From Hymenolepis diminuta (taxonomy: Eukaryota > Platyhelminthes > Cestoda > Cyclophyllidea > Hymenolepididae), in assembly GCA_900708905.1 (NCBI GenBank), contig CAADRB010000011.1, forward strand, positions 3,111,146 through 3,175,145: a stretch of DNA of 64,000 bases, in the 5' to 3' direction. The stretch's first letter is position 1. The number at the start of each line of letters is the position of its first letter. The notes under the pieces were generated by a model. The model had not been told where the DNA came from. It did not search any database and saw only the letters and a program-made list of their open reading frames with translations. The position numbers were made by a program, and so were the translations under genes. Positions 1 through 18,998 of the stretch are shown one piece after another.

Positions 1-487
1 TGTTTGTTACGTTTAAACATGGCCAAACACTGCTCAGAATCATCAACACGTTCTTGTTCTCACGGTCAAGTGAGCAAACGCGGGGTCCACTTTGAACAGA
101 GCTTTCTCATAGTCAAATGTTCATGCAATATAAAGCCAACACGTTCTTTTGATATCTACGATGTCAGCTAACTCACGCAACTTCACTTTTCGATCATTCA
201 AAATGATTTTGAGGATTTTTTAATATGTTTTCTGGTGTTGCCGCCTCATTTGGACGTCCATTGCGTTCTGCATTATCGGTGTCTCTATGATCACGTTTGA
301 AGTCAGCAAACCAACGTTTTATTGTTGTTTCTGATGGAGCGGAGTCCCTATAACACTTCAAGCAATTGCTTCGCTTGAACGGTATTTTTCCCATCAAGAC
401 GCAGTATGAAATTAAAACACGAAATTGTTTTTGATGGATTGTTTTGAAAATAACAAAAGTAGCGTCACCCTTAGCACAATAACTCAC
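1..487 (-). pseudogene. Mariner transposase N-terminal half, frame-broken
   Basis: Minus-strand translation gives the mariner N-terminal DNA-binding region: QFRVLI, LMGK, CYRDSAPS, TTIKRWFADFKR, then NAERNGRPNEAATPENI. The family domain binds the terminal repeats through two helix-turn-helix motifs. The stretch after LMGK (near 370-395) reads as typical mariner sequence (NTVQAKQLL) only in a neighbouring frame, so two compensating shifts flank it. After ATPENI the frame shifts again near 215-230; homology continues as LKIILNDRKVKLRELADIV and then, after another break and stop codons, as a HEHLTMRKLCSKWTPRL-like segment and FKRNKQ at the edge. The only upstream start in the intact stretch is a GTG at 487. 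The catalytic DDD domain is outside the window. This is a dead copy. Confidence 0.85.
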
Positions 488-588
488 AAACTAATGAATA
501 GAATATCATGAAATTTTAACAGCTGTCTTTTGAAGGTTAATATTAACTGGAAAAAGGTGACTGCAATAAAACTAGCGCCATCTAAGTG

Positions 589-617
589 TTAGGCCCGGGA
601 CTTTTCAGCCCATGTGT
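589..617 (-). repeat. 5' terminal inverted repeat of the mariner copy
   Basis: This 29-bp segment contains the GGCTGAAAAGTCCCGGGCC core found at mariner ends, next to TA at 618-619. The partner repeat is outside the window, so it is identified from sequence type and from the transposase beside it. Confidence 0.65.
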
Positions 618-1779
618 TATCTGTTCAATTTCCGGCACTGCTTGAAAGTTTGATCTTATCATATTTATTAATATTACGTCTATTGTAGGAACCTTCATTT
701 AACTTAGTGAATTTTCAATCCTGTATCTGTTTATTTGTTTTCTTTAAAGTTTTCCATATGTCAATGAAATGAGTTGATGTTTTAAACCTAAGGATGAATT
801 TTGCTTTAATTTAAATTACTCCTCGTATTTGTCGCTTTTTTACCTGGATTCCTTGTGCTAATGCTTTCATTTTAACTAAGGAAATAAATTTGATTCTTAT
901 TTAGGCTGCCATTTGTCAAGTAAACTGTCCAGTTTACTCTACTTTTATTTATGTTCCAGCTAGTTATTGCTAGGCTACAATTTAACCTCGACAAAGAGAG
1001 AGAGAGAAGACAGAAGTGCAGTTATTTCATATTACTTTATTAATTCATCAAAGGTTATTTTCATATTATCGGTAAAGATTTGAACACCGCTGAACTGATA
1101 GCCGTCAAGTTGCCAGGGGCGACATTATACCCACCTGCTAAAAATGTGATAGGCGACTTGGAGATAATCCTTGAGAATTGTTTATCCTGAGATAAAACAG
1201 CTTCATCGACCCTTGTTTGTCGGTTTCCCATCACCGTCGAAGATCTATTGTATATTGTAGTTTTTGATATTGCTCATATTGCAGCAATTTTCGTCTGATT
1301 TGGTTCGTAAATTTTCTATTTCATACTCATTATCTTACGGGATTCTCATAGCTTCGATGAAAACACTTTGTCCCTTCTGGTGATCCGAGGGGGTTTGGTT
1401 GCTCACGTTAATTTTCGTAAAAAATCTAAAATTCCAAAAGCAATGAATACAAAATGCTTGTTTGTTTTTAGTAGCTGCAGTTTGTTAATTTATTATCTTG
1501 CTCGAAATTCAGTTCAATTTTGAATCCTAAGACAGTCGCTATATCTGCAGATAAAAGTGCTATCACTGTTGATGTACTCTGTGAGAAAATGTAATACTTT
1601 CAACAAGATAGAAATAATTAATTATCCTTACGCAAAACAGCATCTTCTAGTATAAATATTCATGCTATTCAATAAATGTACTTTTTCTTTCTCATTGTTG
1701 CATTTCGGTTCCGTTGTTATATATTTATTTCTGAGGTCACACTATTTTGAGAGGTCTTTGCTTCATATTTGACTTTTAG
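618..1779. other. Probable U2SURP intron sequence
   Basis: It lies between the mariner end and the first visible U2SURP exon. It is AT-rich with stops in all frames and a short GA run near 995-1008. No exon for the expected upstream SURP or RRM domains was found, so those exons are to the left of the window. Confidence 0.5.
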
Positions 1780-9062
<7,283 letters not shown>

Positions 9063-9660
9063 CTACTCTCAGCATCATCGTCCTGTATATAAGATCAGCT
9101 TTTTCCTCCCAAATATTGGACCCTGAACAAATTATTGCACTTAAATGTAGTTGAATTCGTGTATGTTTTCAGACTGGTTTTTCCTTAAAAAGGTGCTCAC
9201 CTTCTTTTCTCTGGTTTGTATGTAGTGTATTTATCAACAAGGGAAAAATTCTGTTTTTAGTATTTTTACTTTCAATTTCTTTTTTGGGCACATTGATTAT
9301 TTGATGAGGTTCTGTTTATATGAGAAGGCTGTAAATTTTACTGTCTAATCTTGCCTTATTTAATTCGTTCGGGTCAATTGAAGTACTTACGAAGAAAATA
9401 ACTTAAAGCAGAGTTACTTCCGGCGGTGAAGCTACTTTAGGAATCTGACCATTCAGTTTAGAACTCTCTCCCCTCAAATCCAGTGATCTTAAAGGCTAAT
9501 TACCTTCTCCAAAATCAGAAGATCAAGAGTTGAGTTTGGAAACTATTTTATTGGTAGTCGTAGAGATACGGGAGAGGGGGAGTGAAAAATTGGAAGGGTG
9601 ATTAAAAATGTCTCATCAGGATTTGTGGACACGAAATTGGGTAAAAATGCGAAATAAGCT
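9063..9660 (+). other. U2SURP 3' untranslated region and likely poly(A) zone
   Basis: Follows the TAA stop at 9060-9062. No canonical AATAAA occurs in the first several hundred bases. The first good variant is ATTAAA at 9601-9606; a canonical AATAAA appears at 10135. The true cleavage site cannot be fixed from sequence. Confidence 0.4.
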
Positions 9661-12600
9661 GTGAGAGGTTGGGTGTCTTTGTGAGTCACTATGTCACAGT
9701 TAAGATGAACGAATCAATGAGTCGTTGTGTTTACTACAAATTTATAGATGAAAATCAGAATGCGGACAAACATATGTATACTTGTACTTGTGAAGATGTA
9801 ATCTTAGGTAGCTTAATACATTGCATCCGGGATTTTATTACTCAGTTCGAAAGAATAAGTGATATTACTTTTTCTAAAAGTCCTTTGAAGTGACTCGGGT
9901 TAAATCTAGTGTCAATGCAAAGTATGGTATTTTGATATGTGATATTTCTATCACAGCGGTATCTTTTATGAGACTTAAAGCAAATGAAAATATGGCACCG
10001 GGAGTGCTTAAAACAGTGAGTAACAGTGGGCCAGTTGGTAGGGTAAGACATTACTTTCTTATCTGTTAACGTACGTATGTCACTGTCGCAGCTCCGGTTC
10101 CCTTGAGGTGGAGGTTGAACTTTTTAGAGGAGGAAATAAATATTTTCATCTGTTTTAGCCATGAAAATTCAATCAAAACTTCCTTGACGTCTGTCCTAGC
10201 CATGACTTTTTGTCAGATTTCTTTCCATTCTTTATTGGTACCTGATGACTGGAAAGTAGTTTTAGGTTTAGAGAACTAGTGAGACATTTTATTTTAACCT
10301 AAAGGCGAAGTATACTTCTTAGAAATTCCATTAGCACTTGAAAGGTCATGACTCTAAATACTATTTCAGTAAATATAAGATGAAATCTATGCAACTTATG
10401 GAGGTTTAAAAGAGATTGAGTCGTTATTGAGATTCGAATGACAAATGTGCAGATGGCTTGTGTGTCAATTGGCAAGCTGAAAAAATCGACTTCTCTTAAC
10501 TGCATTATTCTAATGGGAGATGCTCTTAGAGGCCTAATGCAGATACAGTTACGGTCTACCGCGGAACTCACGATGCCTGCATTGGACTGTCAAGACTCAA
10601 TAAGATACTGCAAGAGCGATGATTTTTTTCAATAAATTTTCAGGCCTCTCAACTTAATGTACTCGAATTCGCACGGTCTATATCCTTTTGTCAAATTCGA
10701 ATCCATGATACGATCGACATTAACAAGATTTGATGCTTTCTTAGGGTGATTCAATAGATATCCTCAAATATAACCCTTTATTAATGCATGAAAAGTCATT
10801 GAGAACAAAAATTAATCATAAGTTAATGATAAGAAAGTTTACTAAGACGAGTCTGGTAAAGCCCTACTTATAGTCTCACTGATTCCGAAATTGTTAATAT
10901 TCACTGCTTGAATATGATAAGGCGTGCAAGCAGCAAACCAACTTGCTGGGATGATTTTGAGTTGAATTGTTGGTGAGGGATTGCTGAAGAAAATATCTGT
11001 TTCATCGATCCACTTCGTTGGATATCCCCCGAGCTGGAATAAGAGAAATTAAACGAATCATTTGATCGGATATTATATAAACTTTAACCGAGATGCAAAT
11101 TAATAATAAATAATTTTGCCATAGGAGTGGTGTATGGAAAAAAGAATAGTTTTAACAGATGTAGGTTTTGATCTAGAACAATCATATGAACACATGATCA
11201 ATCAAAACTGACTGAAACATTCATCGAATCTGTTCTTCTTTATGGCTAGTCCATTGTTGTTTATTGTAGGGCGGGTAATGACAAATTAAAGGCTGTTTAG
11301 AATATAGCTCGGTGGATTATGCCGGGTCTCTGCAGCAGACGGTAAATGAGTGTTAAGGTACTGGTTAAAACATTCCTCTGAGAAACCTCGACGCACAATT
11401 ACGGAAGGGTAGTCAACTATTGGGCTAGCTTGCGCAAAGAAATGGCGATACACTCACTAAACTTCTACTGGATTGTCAATTACAGAAATTGGGAAAATCG
11501 AAGGTTTCTCATTCAAAGGGCTGGCTTAGCTCATAGAAGGTGTGAATCACATATTCAGTGAGAATGAGGGGCGGTTTGGATGAAGAACCATAATAAGAAT
11601 TCTATCAAGAGCTTACTAAAATATCACAAATGAAAGGTGTAAGAAAAGGGGAATTGTCTGCATGGACGTTCAGTGTCATTAAGTCTTTTTAAACGCGTGC
11701 GAGGTGAGAAGATACTGGCGAACATACAATCATCGAAACGCAGACATTTCACAAACTCAGGGAATTTCTTACCAAATGGGTAGATTTTACAAGAGCTACG
11801 TAAAAAGAAGGTGGATACGGTATCATATGAAAATATTTCATCCAGAATTCCAATTGATCAATGATAAGAAATAATTTAAAACATAATGAAAGGTAATTAA
11901 AATTCAGACACCTAACTATTTCAGGTTCAAGATACAGTTAGGCTTCCATTTTCGAATCACATCGAAACTTTTTGAATCTTGCTTGCTTGAATCTCTTCTA
12001 TCATCACATTTGTTCAGACGCTCTTTACGATTAAAAAAGTCAATTATTTTGCCTTACCATGAGTAATGCTAATGTTTAAAGTTCATCTGCCCATGCAACA
12101 ATAATAACGAATATAACAATACCTTGGATCTATATAACATGCATTTCGCCTTTGTATTAGTAAGACTGAACTCGCTGGAGATCGACTTGTCTTTAAGAGA
12201 CTATAGTTAATACATCGGATTTCTTGAATTGTAATTAATCACTTGCCAAGTATAAAGAATAAATAGAAATATCTTACATAGAAACAATGAGTTAAGAAAA
12301 CAGCAGCTTTTGTAAAGATACAAAGTAAGTGAGTTTCATGTTGGTCTGAGGAAGGCGATAGAAATACAGTCGAAGGGTAGTCAAATGGATCAAAATCCGC
12401 TGAAGGAACGCATTGAATCACTTCTTTAAATGCCTAGTCGTCCCTTTCATACTTGAAAAAGAAGAAAAAATGATAAGTTCTAATATTTATCAATAGAAAT
12501 GCAAAGACATGTCGTAAATGTTTTAACATGTAAGGTCCAGTGGAATCGATGTCCCTTTTCAAAGGGACTTTGGTAAGGTGGTTGGAGGCTGTATATAATG

Positions 12601-13870
12601 ATCCGAAATTTTCATCATATATAATATTAGGGTAAAGTCCTTGGTGGTCATATATACATATACTTAATAAGGCCATTGAGTAAATTTGTTGGATTCTTTG
12701 AATTTTTCCAGCACTTTTGGCTGCAAAAGCCAACCTATGAATGAATAAAGAATGTCAATTCTTGGTTATATTCTAGAGGGAATCAATCTGAATTCCACTA
12801 ACGTGTGGACAGCCAGGACAAAGTACAAGATTGTGATGCTTCCTACATCAGTAGTAGCAGTACTTGTGAGAGTTCCTTCTATAAACTCACGACCCATGAC
12901 TTTTCAGTTATTAATATTTCACTTAAAAATGAGGTAATACAAAAACCAAATTTGCGAGAAAAAAAATTTAATACTGATCTATTGATTACTGGTTTGACTG
13001 ACGGGCAGACTTTTACGCCGGCATTCGCAATGCAACGTGCCAAGATGTATTCTCATTACGATATTGCTTTAAATGCAAAACAGGAGTCCGCTTAGAAATA
13101 CCGTCCAACCTTTAACTTTTGAAGTTAAAAATTCCTTTTGAGCTGAAGTAACGAGTGCATTCAGTTATTCCTGTTGCCAATGCATTATGACATGACATCA
13201 CCGTTGACATGGTAAGCTTGAAAGTAACCATTTAGCGTGTAAAACAGCCTTTTATGATTATGTTAAGCAAAAATGGCATAAAGACGGGACGTTTCAATTA
13301 TTTCTTAGCGAATTCAACTTAAATATTGGAATTTAAACAACCGGTTGATACATAATGAACCAATTCCAAGTTCAAACCAGTTGCAGAATTCTCGGTATAC
13401 TTTACCCTAACGATATTGTTTGGTACTGACAGAAACTTTGTTCGAGCGACATTTGAGCTGTTATTCCTAGTGGTACCTTAGGCTTTTAAGGCAGCTTTCT
13501 TCTCGACTTTTATTAAACTAGGTGCTTTTGAAAGGATGCATTTCCACCACGGTAAATATAGTTGAATATGGTTACTAGCAGGTGCCGTGGGACAATTTTA
13601 GACCTTTCGAAGGATTCAGATTTTTTCTGAAATCTTTGAGCATTATTATTATTAAAAATCGTTAACGCTTGACTATGATAGATTCTAGACTCCAAGAGCA
13701 TTTCCTTTTTATGATAAAATTATCCCAGATACAAGGCGAGCGCACATTCATTTGCCATCTCTGACGATTTTACAATGTAAAAATAAAAAGGTCTTCGGTT
13801 ACTAAGCAAACATTGAAATTCGTAATTCTTTATATAATATTTGAGAGTTTATTCGCAGAAATAAGGGTTC
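9661..13870. other. Intergenic, no supported gene
   Basis: AT-rich, with only short unrecognised open frames, for example 9669-9893 (+) and 10299-10571 (-). The one stretch with coding-like composition is 12805-13095, listed separately. Confidence 0.5.
12805..13095 (+). CDS. Unrecognised open frame, 96 codons
   Basis: ATG to TAG. It starts in a Ser/Cys-rich stretch and ends with a segment (LLITGLTDGQTFTPAFAMQR) whose base composition is more even than its surroundings. No domain, signal peptide or membrane segment is seen, and no flanking splice sites were assigned. It could be a fragment of an old gene or repeat. Chance is a serious alternative, because open frames of this size are expected in 64 kb. 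Confidence 0.15.
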   Translation: MDSQDKVQDCDASYISSSSTCESSFYKLTTHDFSVINISLKNEVIQKPNLREKKFNTDLLITGLTDGQTFTPAFAMQRAKMYSHYDIALNAKQESA

Positions 13871-13887
13871 TTTCTTCAAAAGCTTAA

Positions 13888-14526
13888 ATGTCTCCAGATA
13901 TTTCAAACACATCTACTACCACTGTTTCTCCAAATTCTTCTAAAAATCCTACTCACCTTCGATCTTACCTGTTCCTCCTAAAGTGCTCCCTATTGCAACA
14001 ATAGTTAATCTGCCGAATCTATCCGAGGAATCTCCTATCTAATATTGGTTGATTCGTATTGATTAGGTATAGGCCTAAGATTATATCCATCACGTCTGCC
14101 ACAATGGGTACCGTCATTCACAGCCACCGCCAGGTATTCGCAAATTAAGGTGTACCATAAATGCCACCCAGTTCTATTTTATTCGATTTGAGGACTTTTG
14201 TTGTCGACTAAATATTTCCCTTTTACATTTTGGATAATCCCAATCGTCTGGATAGGCAACTTATTGACAATATGGAATGGTAATTTTTTGTACCATGAGG
14301 GGAGATTTTTAATTCTCTACATTTTAGGTACCGAATGACGCATCATGTTTATTTCAAAATATGGGTGCACCATCACAGAAACCTCTGTTCTCGGCATGCA
14401 GCTTTAACTTTCAAACCAAAGCGGGAACCAATGGAATCCCAAAACTCCAGGGACCCGACTGTTACGTCGGACGCTTCAGAAGATCACGAAAAAGAATTAA
14501 GGTCGATCAAATGCCCAAATATATGA
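13888..14526 (+). pseudogene. Possible gag remnant of a Gypsy-type retrotransposon
   Basis: From an ATG at 13888 the frame gives a Ser/Thr/Asn-rich start. After a shift it gives LPVPPKVLPIATIVNLPNL and then tryptophan-containing sequence (YWLIRID) in the place where flatworm Gypsy gag proteins have a conserved Trp region. Further on, 14335-14526 is open and contains YFKIWVHHHRNLCSRHAAL, which loosely recalls the CHHC-type gag zinc motif of CsRn1-like elements. Stops and shifts interrupt it throughout. The assignment is by eye and weak. Confidence 0.25.
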
Positions 14527-15730
14527 ATAATCAACTTTAATGTTTACCATTTAAATAAGTCGCCTATTTGCTTAAGCGTGCTAAATTAGGGAGTCATTGC
14601 CTTGCATAATTTTGAAATAAAGCCTACCATTAAGGCAATTACGCGTAATCATTGAGTTATAAGATTTTGTGGCTATTTTGAAGGCTAACACAGTTATAAC
14701 AGAGCTATTTACAAGTTCATGATTAAAGTAAAAATAATCAAGTTGGCATCCAAGACATGATTAGATCAACCTCTCAGGGTCCAAACGGTTTATCTTCCAA
14801 TGGCGCAAATTTTCTTATCGAAGAGAATTCGAGTAAAAACATTAAGATCCGAACTTGTCATTTTGTGTGAATGTTCACGGAAAGGGGTGTGACGCTTTTA
14901 CACGTTTAAATTAATTAGTGTTTCACAATTAAGACAATAAAAAAGGACTGCTTCTGCCATATTCGTACTTGATTTAGGTCTTATAAAAGACAAAAGCAGC
15001 TAAAATCTCACATATCAAGATATCATCTTAAACGCTGATATATTATGCAGCTCAGATACCACGACCTTTTAAAAATAAGTGACAGCACGTATTTTTGCAA
15101 GCTTATAAAAATACGAGCAAGTAATCCGAACCACTAAAGCACGATATTCCCGCAATCATCTCAAACTATTTAGCTATGTATCCGTCTATAGGAGTAAATC
15201 ATTTGTTTTTTATACATTGATAAAGCTATCATTACACTTAGAAAATCAAACTAACAATCACAATGAACAAATAGTCAACTGCTGGAAAATTTTCCACTTT
15301 GAATATAGAATCGTATATCCTTTAAAAAGAAAAGAATCAGAAAGAATAAATGATTTTTAGGGAAGCAATAAGTAAACTCTTACCTTCGGTGCTCTTAATC
15401 CATTCTTAGTGGCTCCATCGAAAAGTTTTATTCGATATAATAAACTGCACGTTTGAATAAGTGCTCTTGTTAACTGTACGCTTTCCATATGAGAGGTTTC
15501 ATTTTACTATTTCGTCCGAGTTTCCATTTACTTAACGAATTTTATTTTCGTTATAGAGAGACCAAACTTTCCAACTCCTTCTGTTCAATTTAAAGAAATT
15601 TTGAATAATCAGAAGAAGAATCAATTAATCAATCAAAACAAACACGTTGAAAATCGGTTTTGGCATGGGTGAATGCATCTATCCAACTATCCCTAGGTTA
15701 AGAAAAAGCCCTCTCGACAACTAAAATATT
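14527..15730. other. Intergenic, nothing recognised
   Basis: AT-rich, stop-dense in all frames, no repeat structure noticed. Confidence 0.5.
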
Positions 15731-15734
15731 CAAT

Positions 15735-16034
15735 CAAGAAGGGCTGCCGAGCAGGTAATTCGAGATCATTTCTTTCCTATCCAACACCTCTTGACAAAAT
15801 TTTTGATACATATCTTTCAGTGTTGGATCCAACTTGAATCTTTTCTGGATCTTCGCTAACGTCCAGAAGAATGACTGGGTCGATGATAACGCTGCTTCGG
15901 AATTCTAGGACAATGGAAGATCGAAGGTATCTCACTGTGACTATGCTTTTCTTGTGAATTATTCTAGGTTTTGGCCTTGTGAGGACCTCTGAAGGACTGC
16001 AACCAGATGTATTGGACTTGGCGTCGTACGACAC
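15735..16034 (-). pseudogene. Possible BEL/Pao-type pol fragment
   Basis: The minus strand is GC-richer and open for 85 codons in one frame. A neighbouring frame reads AKIQKRFKLDPTLKDMYQKF followed by CQEVLDRKEM. This resembles the linker before the BEL/Pao reverse transcriptase (Leu-x-x-x-x-RF-x-x-DP-x-Leu-x-x-x-Tyr pattern). No catalytic motif remains and no LTR pair was found. Chance resemblance is possible. Confidence 0.25.
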
Positions 16035-16310
16035 TTAAAGTGTAAGGGATTAAGCAACTTTACGCTGCTTCCTCCAATTGACTTTTTATCCTGTCAATGA
16101 GTTATTTTTCCAGACCATTGCATTTAAGTGGAGAGTGGAAATGGTAGATAATGAGATAAAAACAAAAGTTCTCAAAAAGAGTAGAAGGGGAGTGGACAAT
16201 AATTCTGGACATGGTAACTTCTGGTATCCCATTGGGGACGAATGCCTGACGTAAGCTATTGCTATTGGTACCGGTTGTGGTAGAGTGAATACGTATAAAC
16301 TCTGAAAACT

Positions 16311-16510
16311 TTAATTAAAAATCCGCCGAAATAAGATGAGATATCCCATGGATGGGTACAACTTGACCAAAATAAATGTGAGACTAAGGAACTTTAATTT
16401 GAGGGCACATAACTGAATCCTGGCTGAAGATGAGTGTAGCCGTTTGCTTATCCTCGTTTGCATGCTGTGCAACCACTTTTGACATTGTTCCATTTGAGGA
16501 AGAAACATAT
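16311..16510 (-). mobile_element. SINE-like repeat, copy 2
   Basis: The minus strand shows CAAAAGTGGTTGCACAGCAT, then CACTCATC, GCCAGGATTCAG and CAAATTAAAGTTCCTTAGTC, in the same order as the copy at 6310-6530, where the corresponding blocks are ACTCATC, GCGCATCCAG and CTATTAAATTCCAGTC. Similarity is partial and was seen by eye; the tRNA-like head is more eroded here. Confidence 0.35.
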
Positions 16511-17585
16511 TTTATAAGACAGGTTTTATTCTGTTCTTTATATTTATCGCTTACTTGTGCCAAAAGCTAGGTACGGCAAACGGGCTTAAGTTGTGCTCAA
16601 ATATGGTTACACTGGTCTATTGCAGAGAGAATCTTTATTTCTGTGAATAAGCTCTCAAAAATATTTTACAGTTTTGAGTAATCTATTTTTTGTTGAAGAA
16701 CCGGAAATTTTCGCTTTTGACAATGTAGAAATTGCTTGAGATAGAAAACATTGTTTGCTCGCCAATTGTTATGACCTTATTTGCCTCTCAAATAGCCCAC
16801 AAATTTCAGAACTCAAAATAAGACGGTTTATGAGTTTTCGAGTTTTACTTAAACTACTGCGCAGTCTTATGACAACACGAATCAGTCACTTTTGACAAAT
16901 ATGCAATGCCCACGAACAGTTAACAACGTAATCTTAATTTTATTTCTCATAAAAGAAAAATGAATCAATTTTGTTAAAGGTGAGGACGCAAACTACTTTT
17001 TTCCTCTAATATCATCAAAGTTTTTTATGGATCGGATTAAACACATCCCCATACTTAACCTGGAAGCATACCTTAATTCACAAGCCAAATCTTTATTTTT
17101 CCTATTTCCATATATTAAAAGTAGCGCCTAAATTTTTGGTTCTTTCTGCTTTACGCAAATTTTTCCAGCTAACAGTTAAAGATTACAAAATTTTAAACAG
17201 ATGGCCCCTTAAAAAAAATGACCAAACAAAGCTGACCAAAGCCTGAGATGATTTGTGTCTAAGGTCGTTGAAATTTTTTGGAATCAGGTATGTGATGCTT
17301 TTAATAAGTAGACTTAAAATCGCCGAATATTCCTGGATGGCTTGTTTTTCTTATTTTCCTATACTGATCGATAAGTCTTACTCGACATTTCGTGTTGAAA
17401 AATTGACAGAACCCATAAAAAAATAATTGAACGGGGATTGTTCAAGTAAATTACCAAACTACTACGAAAAAGTAAATAAACTGATGAGAGTCAAATCTAC
17501 CCAAACAGGAACTCATTAAAAGCAAAGCATGCTGTTTTCATATGCTATATTAAATAAATAAATATAAATATATATATGACTTTAT
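16511..17585. other. Intergenic, nothing recognised
   Basis: AT-rich with homopolymer runs. It ends in an ATAAATAAATA-type low-complexity stretch just before the GC-richer block at 17590. Confidence 0.5.
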
Positions 17586-17941
17586 TGTGATCGCTTTACA
17601 ACGCACGCGTTTGAAATTAGTCAAATCAGTCAATCGATATGGACTAACTTCCGCATCATGTTGGGAGTGTCATTGTCAAAAAGGCTCAACAAAACTCGTA
17701 GTTAGTCGATTTAGGCTGATATTCCCGCAACGTGTTGGGATGTCTATGTCATCAACTCTAAACCCGTACTTCTTATTATTTAGTTTCCAGACTATCATCC
17801 TATATAAACTGTCACATAGGCACGCATACATGTGAAGGATGAACCCTTCTCATCGGAATATATTTCTATATTATCCCTATTCCTTAGCAAAACTATCTTC
17901 ATCGATCGAAAGGGACTTCGCTTAGTGAGCTTAGTTCAATC

Positions 17942-17992
17942 CGTCCTGCGGATTACTACTCGTCCTGCGGATAACTACGCGTCCTGCTCTGG
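17942..17992 (+). repeat. 19-bp tandem repeat, about 2.7 units
   Basis: Units CGTCCTGCGGATTACTACT and CGTCCTGCGGATAACTACG are followed by a partial CGTCCTGCTCTGG. The first two differ at two positions. Confidence 0.9.
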
Positions 17993-18022
17993 ACACACTT
18001 TTTGGCACGAGACCCGGCGCGC

Positions 18023-18062
18023 TGCTCTCTCTCTCTTTCTCTCTCTCCCTCGCTCTCTCTCG
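18023..18062 (+). repeat. CT-rich simple repeat
   Basis: About 40 bp almost wholly CT dinucleotide with TTT, CC and G interruptions. Confidence 0.9.
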
Positions 18063-18971
18063 CTGTTACGCATTGTTGTTTCCTCGAATACATCTTTGGT
18101 CTACTCGACCCTGGTGTTCTGCTTCACAATCTGTGGTTAGCACTTACTTAAACAGCTACGGATTGGTTGTAATTTGCTAGCTGCGAACTCAGGGTATTCA
18201 CACGCTACCTGCTACACATGCATTCCATATCTTCGAACTAACAAATACCTCTCTCCCCAACCCCTTTGGCTTTCTCTACGTTCTCAGTAAAGCTTTTCAA
18301 CCGACGGTCTCGCTTTTCTTCTTCTTGGTATGTATTGAGGATTAAAAGAAATTTTGAAGGTGACAGGTTGTCTAGACATTGTAGTCTTTAAGACATTAAG
18401 GTATCACTTACAACTCTTTCTATAAAGCTACCTCATTAAATTTATCTTTAAAGGCTCCCATAAATGCGGGATATTTATACGACAGAAATGTCAAAAACAA
18501 TGCAACATAAAGAATGTAATGATTGAACGCATGCAGGAAAACAGGATGCTAGTTAAATCCATATCTTCATTATTTTGAACAACTATTATTTGCATTTTTT
18601 ATCTTAATATAAAAACGTTAAACGGGCAACATCTATTATAGCTACGTTTGTTACAGTAACAGTTGTTACGTATTCATCTTTTTGTTACCGCGCCAAATTT
18701 ATCTTTCTGTCAAATTATTCACAAATTTTCGATCAGAATCCACTTCTTGAAGCCTTCTATATTCGTACTGAATGAGTTGAAAAGAAAATCGATCAAACTA
18801 TCAGAATTCGAAGAAAGTTCGCAATATTATGTTCATATAAGCGATGTAACTTGCAAATCTTCAGGTTGATCTAACTCCTTGCACCTGAAATAAACAAAAG
18901 GTGGTGAATCAGCTAATATCGACCTTACATAGATGGGAAGAAAATGTCAGGGTCAGGTACACATTTATAAG

Positions 18972-18998
18972 GGAATATTGCACCAATTGCAACATTCC
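18972..18998. repeat. Small inverted repeat
   Basis: GGAATATTGC and GCAACATTCC flank a 7-base spacer; a 10-bp stem with one mismatch. Confidence 0.6.

Larger units (their letters stand above)
1..617 (-). mobile_element. Decayed mariner (Tc1/mariner) element, 5' part, cut by the window edge
   Basis: The right end carries a mariner-type terminal sequence. On the minus strand it reads CACATGGGCTGAAAAGTCCC followed by GGGCCTAA, just inside a TA dinucleotide at 618-619, the usual mariner target. Inward lies a leader and then the N-terminal half of a transposase (1-487). The 3' half and the second terminal repeat lie beyond base 1, so the length of the copy is unknown. It sits upstream of the first visible U2SURP exon and is probably inside a U2SURP intron, which is inference. 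Multiple frame breaks show that it is inactive. Confidence 0.85.
17590..18310 (+). promoter_or_regulatory. GC-richer block: solo-LTR-like or promoter-like sequence
   Basis: This island contrasts with its AT-rich flanks. It holds two related motifs (TGTTGGGAGTGTC at 17659, TGTTGGGATGTC at 17731), a TATATAAA box near 17799, a 19-bp tandem repeat (17942-17992) and a long CT tract. A stretch from TGTTGGGATG (17731) to GAACTAACA (about 18243) has TG...CA ends like an LTR, with the TATA box about 70 bp inside. It could equally be a promoter and leader whose transcript was not found. No second LTR, primer-binding site or target duplication was identified. Confidence 0.35.

Noticed and set aside
1081..1270. 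Possible extra U2SURP exon upstream of 1780
   Set aside because: A short DLEIILENCL-like stretch is open, but it lacks a matching domain, meets a stop and has no clear in-phase donor.
9669..9893. 74-codon open frame after U2SURP
   Set aside because: No recognisable content, no splice or promoter context, within the range expected by chance.
12434..12733. 99-codon minus-strand frame
   Set aside because: It ends in a run of Phe/Tyr/Arg coded by AT-rich low-complexity DNA; no domain or supporting signals.
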